A stretch of 64,000 nt of DNA from CAWEQW01 sp963811365 (GCA_963811365.1 CAWEQW010000008.1:682001-746000), one strand, 5' to 3'. Shown: positions 45,651 through 54,375, counted from the stretch's first letter. The notes: generated by a model from the sequence alone, not told the origin. A program made the numbers and translations.

Positions 45651-46127
45651 GTGAGCGACAACCGCCTGTCCGTGGGGGAACCCGCACCCGACTTCTCCCT
45701 GCCGACGGACACAGGTGACACCGTGACGCTGTCGGACCTGCGGGGTCGCAGGGTGATCGTGTACTTCTACCCGGCGGCGATGACGCCAGGGTGCACCACC
45801 CAGGCCTGCGACTTCACCGACTCGCTGTCCTCGCTGGAGGCTGCCGGCTACACGGTCCTCGGCATCTCCCCCGACGAGCCCGCCAAGCTCGCGAGGTTCC
45901 GCGAGCGCGACGCGCTCACGATCACCCTCCTCTCCGACGCCGACCGGTCGGCCATGACCGCCTACGGGGCATTCGGCGAGAAGAAGATGTACGGCAAGAC
46001 CGTGCAGGGCGTGATCCGCTCGACGTTCGTCGTCGACGAGGAGGGCATGGTCGAGGTGGCGCAGTACAACGTGAAGGCCACCGGCCACGTCGCCAAGCTT
46101 CGCCGGGACCTGGGCCTGGCGTCCTGA
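45651..46127 (+). CDS. bcp: Peroxiredoxin of the BCP/PrxQ type
   Basis: A 158-residue thiol peroxidase. The peroxidatic Cys is in FYPAAMTPGCTTQACDFTDS (about residues 40-59); five residues later a second Cys gives the Cx4C pattern of PrxQ enzymes that form an intramolecular disulfide. VGEPAPDFSLPT and RSTFVVDEEGMV are further signatures. It reduces organic and hydrogen peroxides with thioredoxin. AGGAGAG precedes GTG 45651. A possible -10 box TAGCGT is at 45580-45585. Confidence 0.9.
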   Translation: MSDNRLSVGEPAPDFSLPTDTGDTVTLSDLRGRRVIVYFYPAAMTPGCTTQACDFTDSLSSLEAAGYTVLGISPDEPAKLARFRERDALTITLLSDADRSAMTAYGAFGEKKMYGKTVQGVIRSTFVVDEEGMVEVAQYNVKATGHVAKLRRDLGLAS

Positions 46128-46131
46128 CCCC

Positions 46132-46137
46132 TAGGAT
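46132..46137 (+). promoter_or_regulatory. -10 box TAGGAT of the tRNA-Leu gene
   Basis: TAGGAT begins 5 bp after the bcp stop codon and ends 9 bp before the first base of the mature tRNA. Confidence 0.5.
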
Positions 46138-46146
46138 GACCGGCGA

Positions 46147-46228
46147 GCCAGAGTGGTGGAACAGGCAGACACGCGGGTTTTAGGTACCCGTGCCTCCGGG
46201 CGTGGGGGTTCGAGTCCCCCCTCTGGCA
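46147..46228 (+). tRNA. tRNA-Leu (UAG anticodon)
   Basis: The acceptor stem GCCAGAG/CTCTGGC closes with discriminator A at 46228. The D-loop contains GGCAGAC, the anticodon stem CGGGT/ACCCG holds loop TTTAGGT with anticodon TAG, there is a long class-II variable arm (GCCTCCGGGC) and the T-arm GGGGGTTCGAGTCCCCC is intact. CCA is not encoded. It would read CUA codons, rare in a high-GC genome. Confidence 0.95.
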
Positions 46229-46229
46229 C

Positions 46230-46625
46230 GTGACGTCGGTCGAGGTGGTGCCGTTCTCGGGCGAGCATGCCGTCGGCGTGGCCCGCCTGGCCGAGGCCGT
46301 GCAGTGGCCCTCGCTCACGGACCCCGAGACGGTCCTCCGGGTCTGCACGGCACCCGGCGCGACGTCGTACGTCGCGCTAGAGGGCGATCAGGTCGTCGGA
46401 TGGGCGCAGGCCCTCGGCGACGGGGTGCTGCAGTCGCACCTCAGCTTCCTGGTCGTCGCGGCCAGCCACCGGCGGCGCGGGATCGCGCGGCTGCTGACCG
46501 TCGCCACCTTCCAGGGCACCCACACCCTGCGCATGGACCTGGTCACCGACGCGCTCGGCGACGGGTTCTACGCGTCGTTCTCCCACAAGCGGATGCTCGG
46601 CTTCCGGATCTACCCCGGCGCCTGA
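46230..46625 (+). CDS. GNAT family N-acetyltransferase adjoining tRNA-Leu
   Basis: A 131-residue GNAT protein with motif A LSFLVVAASHRRRGIARLLT (about residues 71-90) and a C-terminal GFRIYPGA strand. The GTG start lies two bases after the tRNA discriminator, with no room for a ribosome site or promoter other than that of the tRNA. Processing of the tRNA 3' end would release an almost leaderless mRNA. A later in-frame GTG (46242) is possible but would cut the first strand. The acetyl acceptor is unknown. Confidence 0.78.
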   Translation: MTSVEVVPFSGEHAVGVARLAEAVQWPSLTDPETVLRVCTAPGATSYVALEGDQVVGWAQALGDGVLQSHLSFLVVAASHRRRGIARLLTVATFQGTHTLRMDLVTDALGDGFYASFSHKRMLGFRIYPGA

Positions 46626-46714
46626 CCGAGCACGTATGGAACCGCTCGGATCGGGGACCCTCCGGGCACCAGTCGTCCACGCACCGGCCCCGGCCGGAGG
46701 GAGAAGGTAGCAGC

Positions 46715-47638
46715 ATGCGCGCAGCCGTCTACGACCGTTTCGGCGGAGCCGACGTCCTGCAGGTCCGCGACGTCGACGACCCGCCGCTCGGCCCGGACGT
46801 CCTGCTGGTGCGCGCCCGGGCGACGAGCGTGAACCCGGTGGACTGGAAGGTCCGCGAGGGCTACCTGCAGGGCGGCTTCCCGCACCATCTCCCGATCGTC
46901 CCCGGCTGGGACGTCGCCGGCGTCGTGGAGGCCGTTGGCCCCGCCGTCCGAAGCGGTCTGGCGGTGGGCGACGAGGTCTACGGCTACGTGCGCCGCGACG
47001 ACATCGGCCTCGGTACGGCGGCGGAGCTCGTGGCGGCCCCCGAGCGGACCGTCACCCGCAAGCCCGCGGGACTCTCCTTCGAGGAGGCGGCGGCCGTTCC
47101 GCTCGCCGGGCTGACCGCCTACCAGGCGCTGGTGGAGCTGCTCGAGGTCGGCGACGGCGACCGGGTCCTGGTGCACAACGCCGCCGGAGGGGTCGGCCAC
47201 TTCGCGGTGCAGGTCGCGGTCGCCCGCGGAGCGCAGGTGGTGGGCACGGCGAGCGCCGGGAAGCACGACTGGCTGCGCGCGCTGGGCGCGGCCGAGACCC
47301 TCGACTACCACGACGGACCGGTGAGCGAGCAGCTCTCCGAGCCGGTCGACGCGGTGCTGGACCTCGTCGGCGGCGAGGCTCTCGAGGACGCCCCCAAGCA
47401 GGTTCGCGACATCGGACGAGTGGTCTCGATCGTCGACGCGCAGACCGTGCTCGGGCTGGGTGGTCGCTACCTGTTCGTGCGCCCGGACCGCGAGGGGCTC
47501 GACGCCCTGGCTGCGCTGGCCGACGACGGGGCGCTGCGTGCCGAGGTCGCCGACACCTTCGACCTCGACCGGATCGCCGACGCGCACCGGCTCTCCGAGG
47601 ACGGCCACGTGAGCGGCAAGGTCGTGGTACGGATCTGA
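46715..47638 (+). CDS. NADP-dependent quinone oxidoreductase / MDR-type alcohol dehydrogenase
   Basis: A 307-residue zinc-independent medium-chain reductase: MRAAVYDRFGGADVLQVRDV, SVNPVDWKVREGY, VPGWDVAGVVEAVG, the cofactor motif VLVHNAAGGVGHFAVQVAVA (about residues 147-166) and a C-terminal SGKVVVRI. Zinc-ligand residues of alcohol dehydrogenases are absent. It probably reduces quinones or conjugated carbonyls with NADPH. The ATG follows GGAGGGAGAAGG. Confidence 0.87.
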   Translation: MRAAVYDRFGGADVLQVRDVDDPPLGPDVLLVRARATSVNPVDWKVREGYLQGGFPHHLPIVPGWDVAGVVEAVGPAVRSGLAVGDEVYGYVRRDDIGLGTAAELVAAPERTVTRKPAGLSFEEAAAVPLAGLTAYQALVELLEVGDGDRVLVHNAAGGVGHFAVQVAVARGAQVVGTASAGKHDWLRALGAAETLDYHDGPVSEQLSEPVDAVLDLVGGEALEDAPKQVRDIGRVVSIVDAQTVLGLGGRYLFVRPDREGLDALAALADDGALRAEVADTFDLDRIADAHRLSEDGHVSGKVVVRI

Positions 47639-47648
47639 GCCGGCCGGC

Positions 47649-49331
47649 TCAGGTCACGGTCAGCACGTGCTCCCGGCTGTAGCCGGTGGCATTCTGCGAG
47701 GTGCCCGGCACCCGGACCCGGTAGGTGCGGCTTCCCGGTGTGCTCCAGGTGAACCGGAACGAGTAGCTCCCGGTGCTCGAGGTGGTGGTGGCGGCGACGG
47801 TGGTCCAGGTCGAGCCGACCAGCCGTTGGCGTTCCACCCGGGTGCCCGTTCGCGCCGGGCCGACCGTCCCGCGCAGCACGGCCGCGGTTCCACGCCGTAC
47901 CGTCGAGGCGACGAAGCCGGCGGTCACCCGGTAGCGGACGGCGACCGACAGCGGCCGGCTCACCGCGGCGGCGTAGGACCAGGCCGCCGCGGACAGCACC
48001 CGGAACCGGCAGGTGGTCGGTGGCGCCGCCACGAACCCGGCGGTCCCGTCCGCGGCGGTGGTCAGCGGGTCGTGGACGTAGCTCCAGGTGTCGGTGGTGG
48101 TGCGCTGCAGCCGCAGCGTCGCCCCGGACACCGGGGCACCGGTCGCGGTGATCCGCAGCCGTGCGGGGATCTCGAGCGACGAGCCGTAGGTGATCGTGGC
48201 CGGCGCGGTGGCAGTCAGCGTCGTGGCCCGCTGGACGGCGTACGTCCGGATCGCCGGCCACTGCGTGGCGTCCTCTCCGGACAGGTGCCACAACGCCATG
48301 CCCTTGAGGTGGTAGGTGCCGACCAGCGTCATCTTCGCGGTGGTGGACTGTGCGTCGTTGTACCAGACCTCGTGCAGGACGTCGCCGTCACGGTAGGTGA
48401 AGTACGGGGCCGCGTCGACGGCCGACCACTGCCGCACCGCGTCCTTCGACGTCCGCAGCTGCTCGGCCTGCTGGTAGGTGCTCAGCGAGGTGGCCGGTGC
48501 GATGGCGTGGTGGGCGCCGTCGGTGGGCCAGTCGTAGCCGTACAACGGCACGCCCATCTGGATGCGGCCCGCCGGGACCACCGTGACGGCGTAGCCGACG
48601 ACCGACTCGGTCCAGGGCAGCGGGGCGACCGGCCCGGGGTCGCTGCCCCGGTAGTGGAGGTCGTAGGTCATGATCCGGAACCGGTCCACCAGCGCACCGA
48701 TCCGGGCGTAGTCGAAGACCGCCCAGCTGGGGTCCGTGCCGCTGCGGCGCGGCCCGACCGTGACGGACAGCCGCTTCCCGCGCGCGTCCAGAGCCGTGTT
48801 CAGCTCGCGCAGGAAGGTCACGAAGAGCGTGGCGACGTGCTGCTTCTGGGTCACCGTGCCCCCGAAGTTCATCGCCTCGAAGTCGAGGTCGATGCCGTCG
48901 TACCCGTGATCGGTCACGAGCCCCACGAGGCGGGACCGCAGTGCCGCGCGCGAGGTGGAGCCGGCGAGGAGGCTCTCCATCTGCGGGGTGCTCAGCGTCT
49001 CCGTGACCGTCGGCAGTACCGCGATGCCGTCGACGTGCAGCGCCGACACGACCGACGGGTCGGCGGAGCCGGTCACGGTCGTGGCGCCGGTCGCGGTGTA
49101 CCAGAACGGCGACGCGTCGCTCCAGAGGTCGGCGTTGTCGTGGATCGACTGGAGTCCCGCGGCCTGGTACGGCGCGGGCCGGAGCCAGCCTGCGACGATG
49201 CGCCGCGGGGCGTTCTCGGCCGGGGCTGGCCCGGGAGCCGCGAGCAGCAGGCCCGCGGCGAGCAGGACGGCGAGCGCGGCCGGCAGGGCGGGAGTGAGGT
49301 GGCGGAGGGGTGATCGAACGGCGCTTCTCAT
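47649..49331 (-). CDS. Secreted glycoside hydrolase family 18 protein
   Basis: A 560-residue exported protein: signal peptide (about 1-38, ending PAPAENA), GH18 barrel with the DxxDxDxE signature GYDGIDLDFEAM (about residues 141-152, catalytic Glu near 150) and FRIMTYDLHYRG, then two C-terminal beta domains with Ser/Thr-rich Ig-like sequence. The short barrel, with YGYDWPTDG, resembles spore-cortex or peptidoglycan-directed GH18 members more than chitinases, so it may cleave peptidoglycan. A TAGCAT -10 box lies at 49402-49397. Confidence 0.85.
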   Translation of the reverse strand: MRSAVRSPLRHLTPALPAALAVLLAAGLLLAAPGPAPAENAPRRIVAGWLRPAPYQAAGLQSIHDNADLWSDASPFWYTATGATTVTGSADPSVVSALHVDGIAVLPTVTETLSTPQMESLLAGSTSRAALRSRLVGLVTDHGYDGIDLDFEAMNFGGTVTQKQHVATLFVTFLRELNTALDARGKRLSVTVGPRRSGTDPSWAVFDYARIGALVDRFRIMTYDLHYRGSDPGPVAPLPWTESVVGYAVTVVPAGRIQMGVPLYGYDWPTDGAHHAIAPATSLSTYQQAEQLRTSKDAVRQWSAVDAAPYFTYRDGDVLHEVWYNDAQSTTAKMTLVGTYHLKGMALWHLSGEDATQWPAIRTYAVQRATTLTATAPATITYGSSLEIPARLRITATGAPVSGATLRLQRTTTDTWSYVHDPLTTAADGTAGFVAAPPTTCRFRVLSAAAWSYAAAVSRPLSVAVRYRVTAGFVASTVRRGTAAVLRGTVGPARTGTRVERQRLVGSTWTTVAATTTSSTGSYSFRFTWSTPGSRTYRVRVPGTSQNATGYSREHVLTVT

Positions 49332-49371
49332 CGGAGGTCCCCAGACGTCCGGTCGGAGAAGGGCCCGTCGT

Positions 49372-49402
49372 GGGCGGTCACCGCCCGGGCATCTCCATGC
49401 TA
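49372..49402 (-). promoter_or_regulatory. Promoter and leader hairpin of the GH18 gene
   Basis: TAGCAT on the minus strand (49402-49397) fits a -10 box. GGGCGG/CCGCCC (49372-49386) then forms a compact hairpin in the leader. Confidence 0.4.
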
Positions 49403-49452
49403 TCCCCGCGCGCCCGGCCCACGGGTGGGTTCGCGCGCCCGAGGCGCCCGGG

Positions 49453-50079
49453 TCAGAGGCCGGCCAGCACGTCGGCGACGACCGGGGCGATGGCGCGGAT
49501 CGCGCGGCCGCGGTGCGAGATCGCGTCCTTCTGCTCGGCCGGCAGCTCCGCGGACGTCAGCGCGCCGGCCTGGTCGTCCGGGACGAACAGCACGTCGTAC
49601 CCGAAGCCGCCGGTCCCCCGGGTCTCGCGGATCACCCGGCCGGGCATCTCGTCGTGCACGACCTCGTCGGCGGCGCCCCCGGCGCCCACCGGGTAGGCGA
49701 ACGCCACCGCGCAGTGGAACGCCGCGCCCCGCCGCTCGTCCGGGATGTCGGCGAGCTGGGCGAGCAGCAGGGCGTTGTTGGCCGCGTCGTCCTTCCGCCC
49801 GCCGGCCCAGCGGGCCGACAGCACCCCCGGCATGCCGTTGAGCGCGTCGACGCAGAGCCCGGAGTCGTCGGCGAGCGACGGCAGGCCGGTCGCCTCGACG
49901 GCGGCGTGCGCCTTGAGCAGCGCGTTGCCCTCGAAGGTCGCCTCGGTCTCCGCCGGCTCGTCGTAGGCCGGGACGTCGTCGAGTCCGAGCACCTCGACGT
50001 CGGGCACGTGCGCCTGCAGGATCCGGCGCATCTCGGCGAGCTTCTTGGCGTTGCGGGAGGCGAGGAAGACCTGGGTCAT
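49453..50079 (-). CDS. rdgB: XTP/dITP diphosphatase (RdgB/HAM1)
   Basis: A 208-residue nucleotide pyrophosphatase that removes deaminated purine triphosphates. Signatures are FLASRNAKKLAEMRRIL at the N-terminus, EATFEGNALLKA, LPSLADDSGLCVDALNGMPG with the catalytic Asp pair, and GTGGFGYDVLFVPDD near the end. Its ATG overlaps the stop of rph (50076-50079), the common rph-rdgB arrangement. Confidence 0.94.
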   Translation of the reverse strand: MTQVFLASRNAKKLAEMRRILQAHVPDVEVLGLDDVPAYDEPAETEATFEGNALLKAHAAVEATGLPSLADDSGLCVDALNGMPGVLSARWAGGRKDDAANNALLLAQLADIPDERRGAAFHCAVAFAYPVGAGGAADEVVHDEMPGRVIRETRGTGGFGYDVLFVPDDQAGALTSAELPAEQKDAISHRGRAIRAIAPVVADVLAGL

Positions 50080-50795
50080 CCGGCGAGCGCCTCCTGCTGC
50101 AGGCGGGTCAGGTCGGCGCAGCCCCGCTCCGCGAGCGCGAGCAGACCGTCGAGCATCGACCGGTCGAACGGCCGGCCCTCGGCGGTGCCCTGCACCTCCA
50201 CGAACCGGCCGTCGCCGGTCATCACCACGTTCATGTCGGTCTCGGCGCGCACGTCCTCCTCGTAGGGCAGGTCGAGCCGCGGCTCGCCGTCGATGAGCCC
50301 CACGGAGACCGCCGCGACGGAGCCGGTGAGCGGCTCGCCGGACAGCGCCCCCTCACGGCCGAGGTGCGCGCACGCGTCGGCGAGCGCGACGTAGGCGCCG
50401 GTGATCGCCGCGGTGCGCGTGCCGCCGTCGGCCTGCAGCACGTCGCAGTCCAGCACGATGGTGTTCTCTCCCAGCGCCTTGTAGTCGACCACCGCGCGCA
50501 GCGACCGGCCGACCAGCCGGCTGATCTCGTGGGTGCGGCCGCCGACCCGGCCCCTGACGGACTCTCGGTCGGAGCGGGTGTGCGTCGACGAGGGCAGCAT
50601 GGCGTACTCAGCGGTCACCCAGCCCATCCCGGAGTCCCTGCGCCACCGCGGCACGCCCTTGGAGGCCGACGCCGCGCAGAGCACCCGGGTCCGGCCGAAC
50701 TCCACCAGCACCGAGCCGGCCGCGTGGTCCAGCCAGCCGCGGGTGATGGTGATGGGGCGCAGTTCGTCCGGGCGTCGTCCATCGGCTCGAGTCAT
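50076..50795 (-). CDS. rph: Ribonuclease PH
   Basis: A 239-residue phosphorolytic exoribonuclease that trims tRNA 3' ends. ADGRRPDELRPITITRGWLD, GSVLVEFGRTRVLCAASA, MGWVTAEYAMLPSSTHTR, EISRLVGRSLRAVVD, DCDVLQADGGTRTAAITGAY and DLPYEEDVRAETDMNVVMTG are all typical. The ATG at 50795 follows a TAGGCT -10 box by exactly 7 nt, so the transcript should be leaderless. Confidence 0.95.
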   Translation of the reverse strand: MTRADGRRPDELRPITITRGWLDHAAGSVLVEFGRTRVLCAASASKGVPRWRRDSGMGWVTAEYAMLPSSTHTRSDRESVRGRVGGRTHEISRLVGRSLRAVVDYKALGENTIVLDCDVLQADGGTRTAAITGAYVALADACAHLGREGALSGEPLTGSVAAVSVGLIDGEPRLDLPYEEDVRAETDMNVVMTGDGRFVEVQGTAEGRPFDRSMLDGLLALAERGCADLTRLQQEALAG

Positions 50796-50802
50796 GGCCG
50801 CG

Positions 50803-50808
50803 AGCCTA
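50803..50808 (-). promoter_or_regulatory. -10 box TAGGCT for leaderless rph-rdgB mRNA
   Basis: TAGGCT (50808-50803) ends 7 nt before the rph ATG with no ribosome site between. Confidence 0.55.
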
Positions 50809-50819
50809 GAGGCTGCGAG

Positions 50820-51579
50820 TCAGATGTCGTACGTCGCCCCGGGCGCGACCAGCTCCGCGGGCCCGGCGTAGCAGGCAACCGCCTCGGCCAGCGCCACGGC
50901 GGGGTCGTACCAGGCCGGGACGTGCGTCAGCAGCAGCCGGCCGACGCCTGCCGAGGTCGCCGTCTCGCCGGCGTCGCGGCCGGTCAGGTGCAGGTCCTCG
51001 GGGTTGTCGCCGCCCTCCTGGAAGGCGGCCTCGGACAGCAGGACGTCGGCGTCCTTGGCGAGCACCACCAGCTCGGGACACGGACCGGTGTCCCCGGTGT
51101 AGGCCAGCACGTGTCCGTCGTGCTCGACCCGGAGGCCGTACGCCGGCACCGGGTGCCGCACCCGCACCGGGGTGACGACGAGCGGGCCCACGGCGACCGG
51201 CTGCGCGTCGTACTCCACGAAGGTGAACTCCTCCTTCATCCCCGGATGCTTCGCCAGTCCGTAGGCGCGAGCGACCTGGCGGGCGGTGCCGCGGGGGCCG
51301 TGCACCGGGATGGCCGGGCGGCGGCCCGACGGGTGGTACTTGCGCAGCACGTAGTGCCCGCTGCAGGTCGAAGTAGTGGTCGGGGTGCAGGTGGCTGAGG
51401 AAGATCGCGTCGATGTCGAGCGGGTCCGCGTAGTGGTGCAGCGGGCCCAGCGAGCCGCTGCCCGCGTCCAGCAGCACCCGCCAGGAGCGTCCGTCGAGCG
51501 GCGCCTCCACGAGGTAGCAGCTGGCCGCGGACTCCGGGCCCGGGTAGGACCCGGCGCAGCCCACGACCGTGAGCCTCAT
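50820..51579 (-). pseudogene. Metallo-beta-lactamase-fold phosphodiesterase (Rv1339-like), one apparent frameshift
   Basis: Joined across a one-base insertion near 51362, the protein has about 252 residues. The metal motif FLSHLHPDHYFDL (HxHxDH) is near residue 62; RHPVPAYGLRV, AYTGDTGPCPELV with the metal Asp, LLSEAAFQEGG and LLLTHVPAW complete the fold. The M. tuberculosis orthologue in the same position, Rv1339, is described as a cyclic-nucleotide phosphodiesterase. Both halves are well conserved, so an error or a fresh mutation is likely. Its ATG overlaps the murI stop. Confidence 0.82.
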
Positions 51580-52394
51580 GCGGGGGCCCAGGTGGCGGCG
51601 CGCGCGACCTGGTGGACCGAGGCCAGCTCGGGGCCCAGGAACCGGCGGCCGATCGCGGCGAACTCCTCCGGCACCCCGGTCGTGAGGAACCGGTGGACCG
51701 GCTGGGGCAGGGCCGGGTCCCGCTCGAGCCCGTGGCGGACCAGCAGCCGGTAGACGTCCTTGGCGGTCTCCTCGGCGCTGGACACCAGCGTCACCCGGTC
51801 ACCCATGACGTAGGAGATCACGCCGGTGAGCAGGGGGTAGTGGGTGCAGCCGAGGATGAGCGTGTCGACGTCGGCGTCGGTGAGCGGGTCGAGGTAGTCG
51901 TGCGCCACCTCGAGGAGCTCCGGCCCGCTGGTGACACCGGCCTCCACGAACTCCACGAAGCGCGGACAGGCGCGGGTGTGCAGGAGGACCTGCGGCGCGG
52001 CGGCGAACGCGTCGTCGTAGGCCATCGACTCGGCGGTGGCGCGGGTGCAGATCACACCGATGCGGCCGGTGCGGCTGGCGGCGACGGCTCGCCGGGTCGC
52101 GGGCAGGATCACCTCGACGACCGGCACCGGGTAGCGCTCCCGGGCGTCGCGGAGCACCGCCGCGCTCGCCGAGTTGCAGGCGATGACCAGGACCTTGACC
52201 CCGTGGTCCACGAGGTGGTCGAGGCACTCGAGGGCGTACTCCCGGACCTCGCCGATCGGCTTGGGGCCGTACGGCTGCCGGGCGGTGTCGCCGAGGTAGA
52301 GCACCGGCTCGTGGGGCAGCTGGTCGAGCACCGCCCGGGCCACGGTGAGCCCGCCGAAGCCCGAGTCGAAGATGCCGATGGGAGCGTCAGCCAC
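51576..52394 (-). CDS. murI: Glutamate racemase
   Basis: A 272-residue enzyme giving D-glutamate for peptidoglycan. APIGIFDSGFGGLTVARAVL and VLVIACNSASAA (first catalytic Cys, about residue 73) and LILGCTHYPLLTG (second Cys, about 184) are present, with PVVEVILPATR between them. GTG 52394 lies 6 nt after a TATCCT -10 box, so the message is probably leaderless. Order murI, phosphodiesterase, rph, rdgB is conserved among actinobacteria. Confidence 0.95.
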   Translation of the reverse strand: MADAPIGIFDSGFGGLTVARAVLDQLPHEPVLYLGDTARQPYGPKPIGEVREYALECLDHLVDHGVKVLVIACNSASAAVLRDARERYPVPVVEVILPATRRAVAASRTGRIGVICTRATAESMAYDDAFAAAPQVLLHTRACPRFVEFVEAGVTSGPELLEVAHDYLDPLTDADVDTLILGCTHYPLLTGVISYVMGDRVTLVSSAEETAKDVYRLLVRHGLERDPALPQPVHRFLTTGVPEEFAAIGRRFLGPELASVHQVARAATWAPA

Positions 52395-52400
52395 GTGCCG

Positions 52401-52406
52401 AGGATA
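52401..52406 (-). promoter_or_regulatory. -10 box TATCCT of murI
   Basis: TATCCT on the minus strand ends 6 nt before the murI GTG, consistent with a leaderless start. Confidence 0.5.
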
Positions 52407-52429
52407 GTGCCCGGCACCCCGGTCGAGCC

Positions 52430-53413
52430 TCAGGCGTCGAACGGCAGGCGTGGCTGCGGCGGCCCGAGCGCGGGGTCGACGCCGTCGAACAGGCTGCTCA
52501 CCGACTCCCCGGCGTGCACCCGCGAGATGGCCTCGGCGAAGAGCTCGGCGACCGTGCGCACCTGCAGCTCGGGCCAGCCCGCCGGCTGCGGCACCGTGTC
52601 GGTCGTCACGACCTCCTCGATCATCGGGTGGTCGCGGAGCCGTTCGACCGCCTTGCCGACGAACAGGCCGTGGGTGCAGGCCACCGAGGCACCCGTGCAG
52701 CCGAGGGTCTCCAGCTTGTCGAGCAGCTCGACGATCGACCCGCCGGTGGCGATCTCGTCGTCGAGCACGATCGCCCGCCTGCCGGCCACCTCGCCGACGA
52801 TCGCGTCGATCACCACCCGGTCGTCGGCGAGCCGCCGCTTGCTACCGGCAGCCACCGGGAGCCCGAGCAGCCGCGCGAAGTGCGTCGCGGTCTTGGCGTT
52901 GCCGAGGTCCGGGGAGACCACCACGGCGCTCTCCAGGTCCTGGCCGCGGTAGTGCTCGGCGAGCACGCCGAGCGCGGTGAGATGGTCCACCGGGACCGAG
53001 AAGAAGCCGTGCACCTGGGGTGCGTGCAGCGTCATCGTCAGCACCCGGGTGACGCCGGCCGTCGCCAGCATGTCGGCGACCAGCCGGCCGCCGAGCGAGA
53101 TCCGCGAGGCGTCCTTCTTGTCGGACCGGGCGTAGGCGTAGTGCGGGATCACGGCGGTGATCTGCGCCGCGGACGCGCCCCGGGCGGCGTCGACCATCAG
53201 CAGCAGCTCCATGAGGTGCTCCTGGGTGGGCGGCACGAGCGGCTGGACGATGTACACGTCGCGCTGGCGGCAGTTCGCCTGCAGCTGCGCCTGGAGGCAG
53301 TCGTTGCTGAACCGGCTGATCTCCACCGAGGAGAGCCGCACCCCGAGCGCATCGCAGATCGAGGACGCCAGGCGCCGATGCGCACTGCCACTGAAGACGA
53401 CGATCTCGCGCAC
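52430..53413 (-). CDS. Ribose-phosphate pyrophosphokinase family protein
   Basis: A 327-residue Prs-family protein: IVVFSGSAHRRLASSICDAL, EISRFSNDCLQAQL, VIPHYAYARSDKKDASRISL and the PRPP-binding loop AIVLDDEIATGGSIVELL (canonical VDDxxDTGGT). The loop carries EIATGG in place of the usual MVDTGG, and the active-site region reads TLHAPQVHGFF, so this looks like a paralogue of housekeeping PrsA. It may make PRPP for salvage or another diphosphate transfer. GAGGGG precedes GTG 53413; a TAGCAT -10 box is at 53452-53447. Confidence 0.85.
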   Translation of the reverse strand: MREIVVFSGSAHRRLASSICDALGVRLSSVEISRFSNDCLQAQLQANCRQRDVYIVQPLVPPTQEHLMELLLMVDAARGASAAQITAVIPHYAYARSDKKDASRISLGGRLVADMLATAGVTRVLTMTLHAPQVHGFFSVPVDHLTALGVLAEHYRGQDLESAVVVSPDLGNAKTATHFARLLGLPVAAGSKRRLADDRVVIDAIVGEVAGRRAIVLDDEIATGGSIVELLDKLETLGCTGASVACTHGLFVGKAVERLRDHPMIEEVVTTDTVPQPAGWPELQVRTVAELFAEAISRVHAGESVSSLFDGVDPALGPPQPRLPFDA

Positions 53414-53579
53414 GGCGGTCCCCTCGGGTGGGTGGCGGGTCGGGTCATGCTAACCCGCGATCCCGCGGCTGTGGCCGGGACTCGTCGGCCGACCCACCGG
53501 CGCCTGCGGGGAGGATCGCCCTCCTCGGGACCGCCGAGAACGGCCGCGGCACGGCGGTTGACGCCAGGCAGCTGGAGCC

Positions 53580-54251
53580 TCAGACGGAGCTGGACCGCTC
53601 GTTGTAGACGCCGGCCTCCTCCTGACCGGACAGCGCGTGGATCGCCCGCATGATCTCGTCGGTGATCTCCCGGCGGGCCCGTCCGAGCGGCACCCCCTCG
53701 AACCGGCCAGCGAAATGCAGCGGCTCACCGAACCGCACGGTGACCTTCACCAGGCGCGGGTAGCGGGAGCCGACCGGCTGGACGTGCTCGGTGCCGACCA
53801 GGCCGACGGGTACGACGGGCGCGCCGGAGGCCAGTGCCAGGTGGCCGACGCCGGTGCGCCCCCGGTAGAGCCTGCCGTCTCGCGAGCGGGTGCCCTCGGG
53901 GTAGATCCCGAACGCCTCGCCCCGGGCGAGCACCCCCAGGGCGATGTCCAGCGACGCGATCGCCGCGCGGGTGTCGTCGCGGTTCACCGGGACCATGCCG
54001 TTGCCCTCGAACCAGGCACGCTGCAGCCGCCCCTTGATCCCGGGGCCGGTGAAGTAGTCCTCCTTGGCCAGGAACACCACCTTGCGCGGGGCCACGATGG
54101 GGATCACCACGCTGTCGACGAACGACAGGTGGTTGCTGGCGATGAGGACCGGGCCCGTGGCCGGGACGTTCTCGGCGCCCTCGACGTCGGGCCGCCAGAC
54201 GGCCCGGGCGAGCGGCGGGACCAGGGCGTGCACCACCGAGTAGAGCTCCAT
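53580..54251 (-). CDS. 1-acylglycerol-3-phosphate acyltransferase (PlsC family)
   Basis: A 223-residue membrane-associated acyltransferase. The HxxxxD motif is NHLSFVDSVV (about residues 40-45); FEGNGMVPVNRDD and the substrate motif FGIYPEGTRSRDG follow, then VPVGLVGT. It makes phosphatidic acid for phospholipid and triacylglycerol. ATG 54251 is favoured over GTG 54257 because GGAGAGG is spaced for it. It diverges from a WS/DGAT gene, a sensible lipid-storage pairing. Confidence 0.88.
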   Translation of the reverse strand: MELYSVVHALVPPLARAVWRPDVEGAENVPATGPVLIASNHLSFVDSVVIPIVAPRKVVFLAKEDYFTGPGIKGRLQRAWFEGNGMVPVNRDDTRAAIASLDIALGVLARGEAFGIYPEGTRSRDGRLYRGRTGVGHLALASGAPVVPVGLVGTEHVQPVGSRYPRLVKVTVRFGEPLHFAGRFEGVPLGRARREITDEIMRAIHALSGQEEAGVYNERSSSV

Positions 54252-54332
54252 CGTCACCTCTCCGCGTCGATCCTCCCACCTTGCCAGGTGCGGTCCGGGA
54301 CACCGGCACCGCGCTCGGGACCCGCCCCGCTC

Positions 54333-54375
54333 GGGACCTTTGCCTCGTGCCTGGTCCGCGGGGGCGCCCTACCGT
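54333..54375 (+). promoter_or_regulatory. DevR/DosR-like box and -10 TACCGT upstream of WS/DGAT
   Basis: GGGACCTTTGCCT (54333-54345) matches the DosR core at 8 of 10 fixed positions, and TACCGT (54370-54375) starts 31 bp from its centre. In M. tuberculosis the WS/DGAT gene tgs1 is a DosR target, so the context supports the call. Confidence 0.5.

Noticed and set aside
53414..53579. A small gene between prs-like and plsC genes
   Set aside because: Short frames here are compositionally random and have no ribosome site; only the prs-like promoter was seen.
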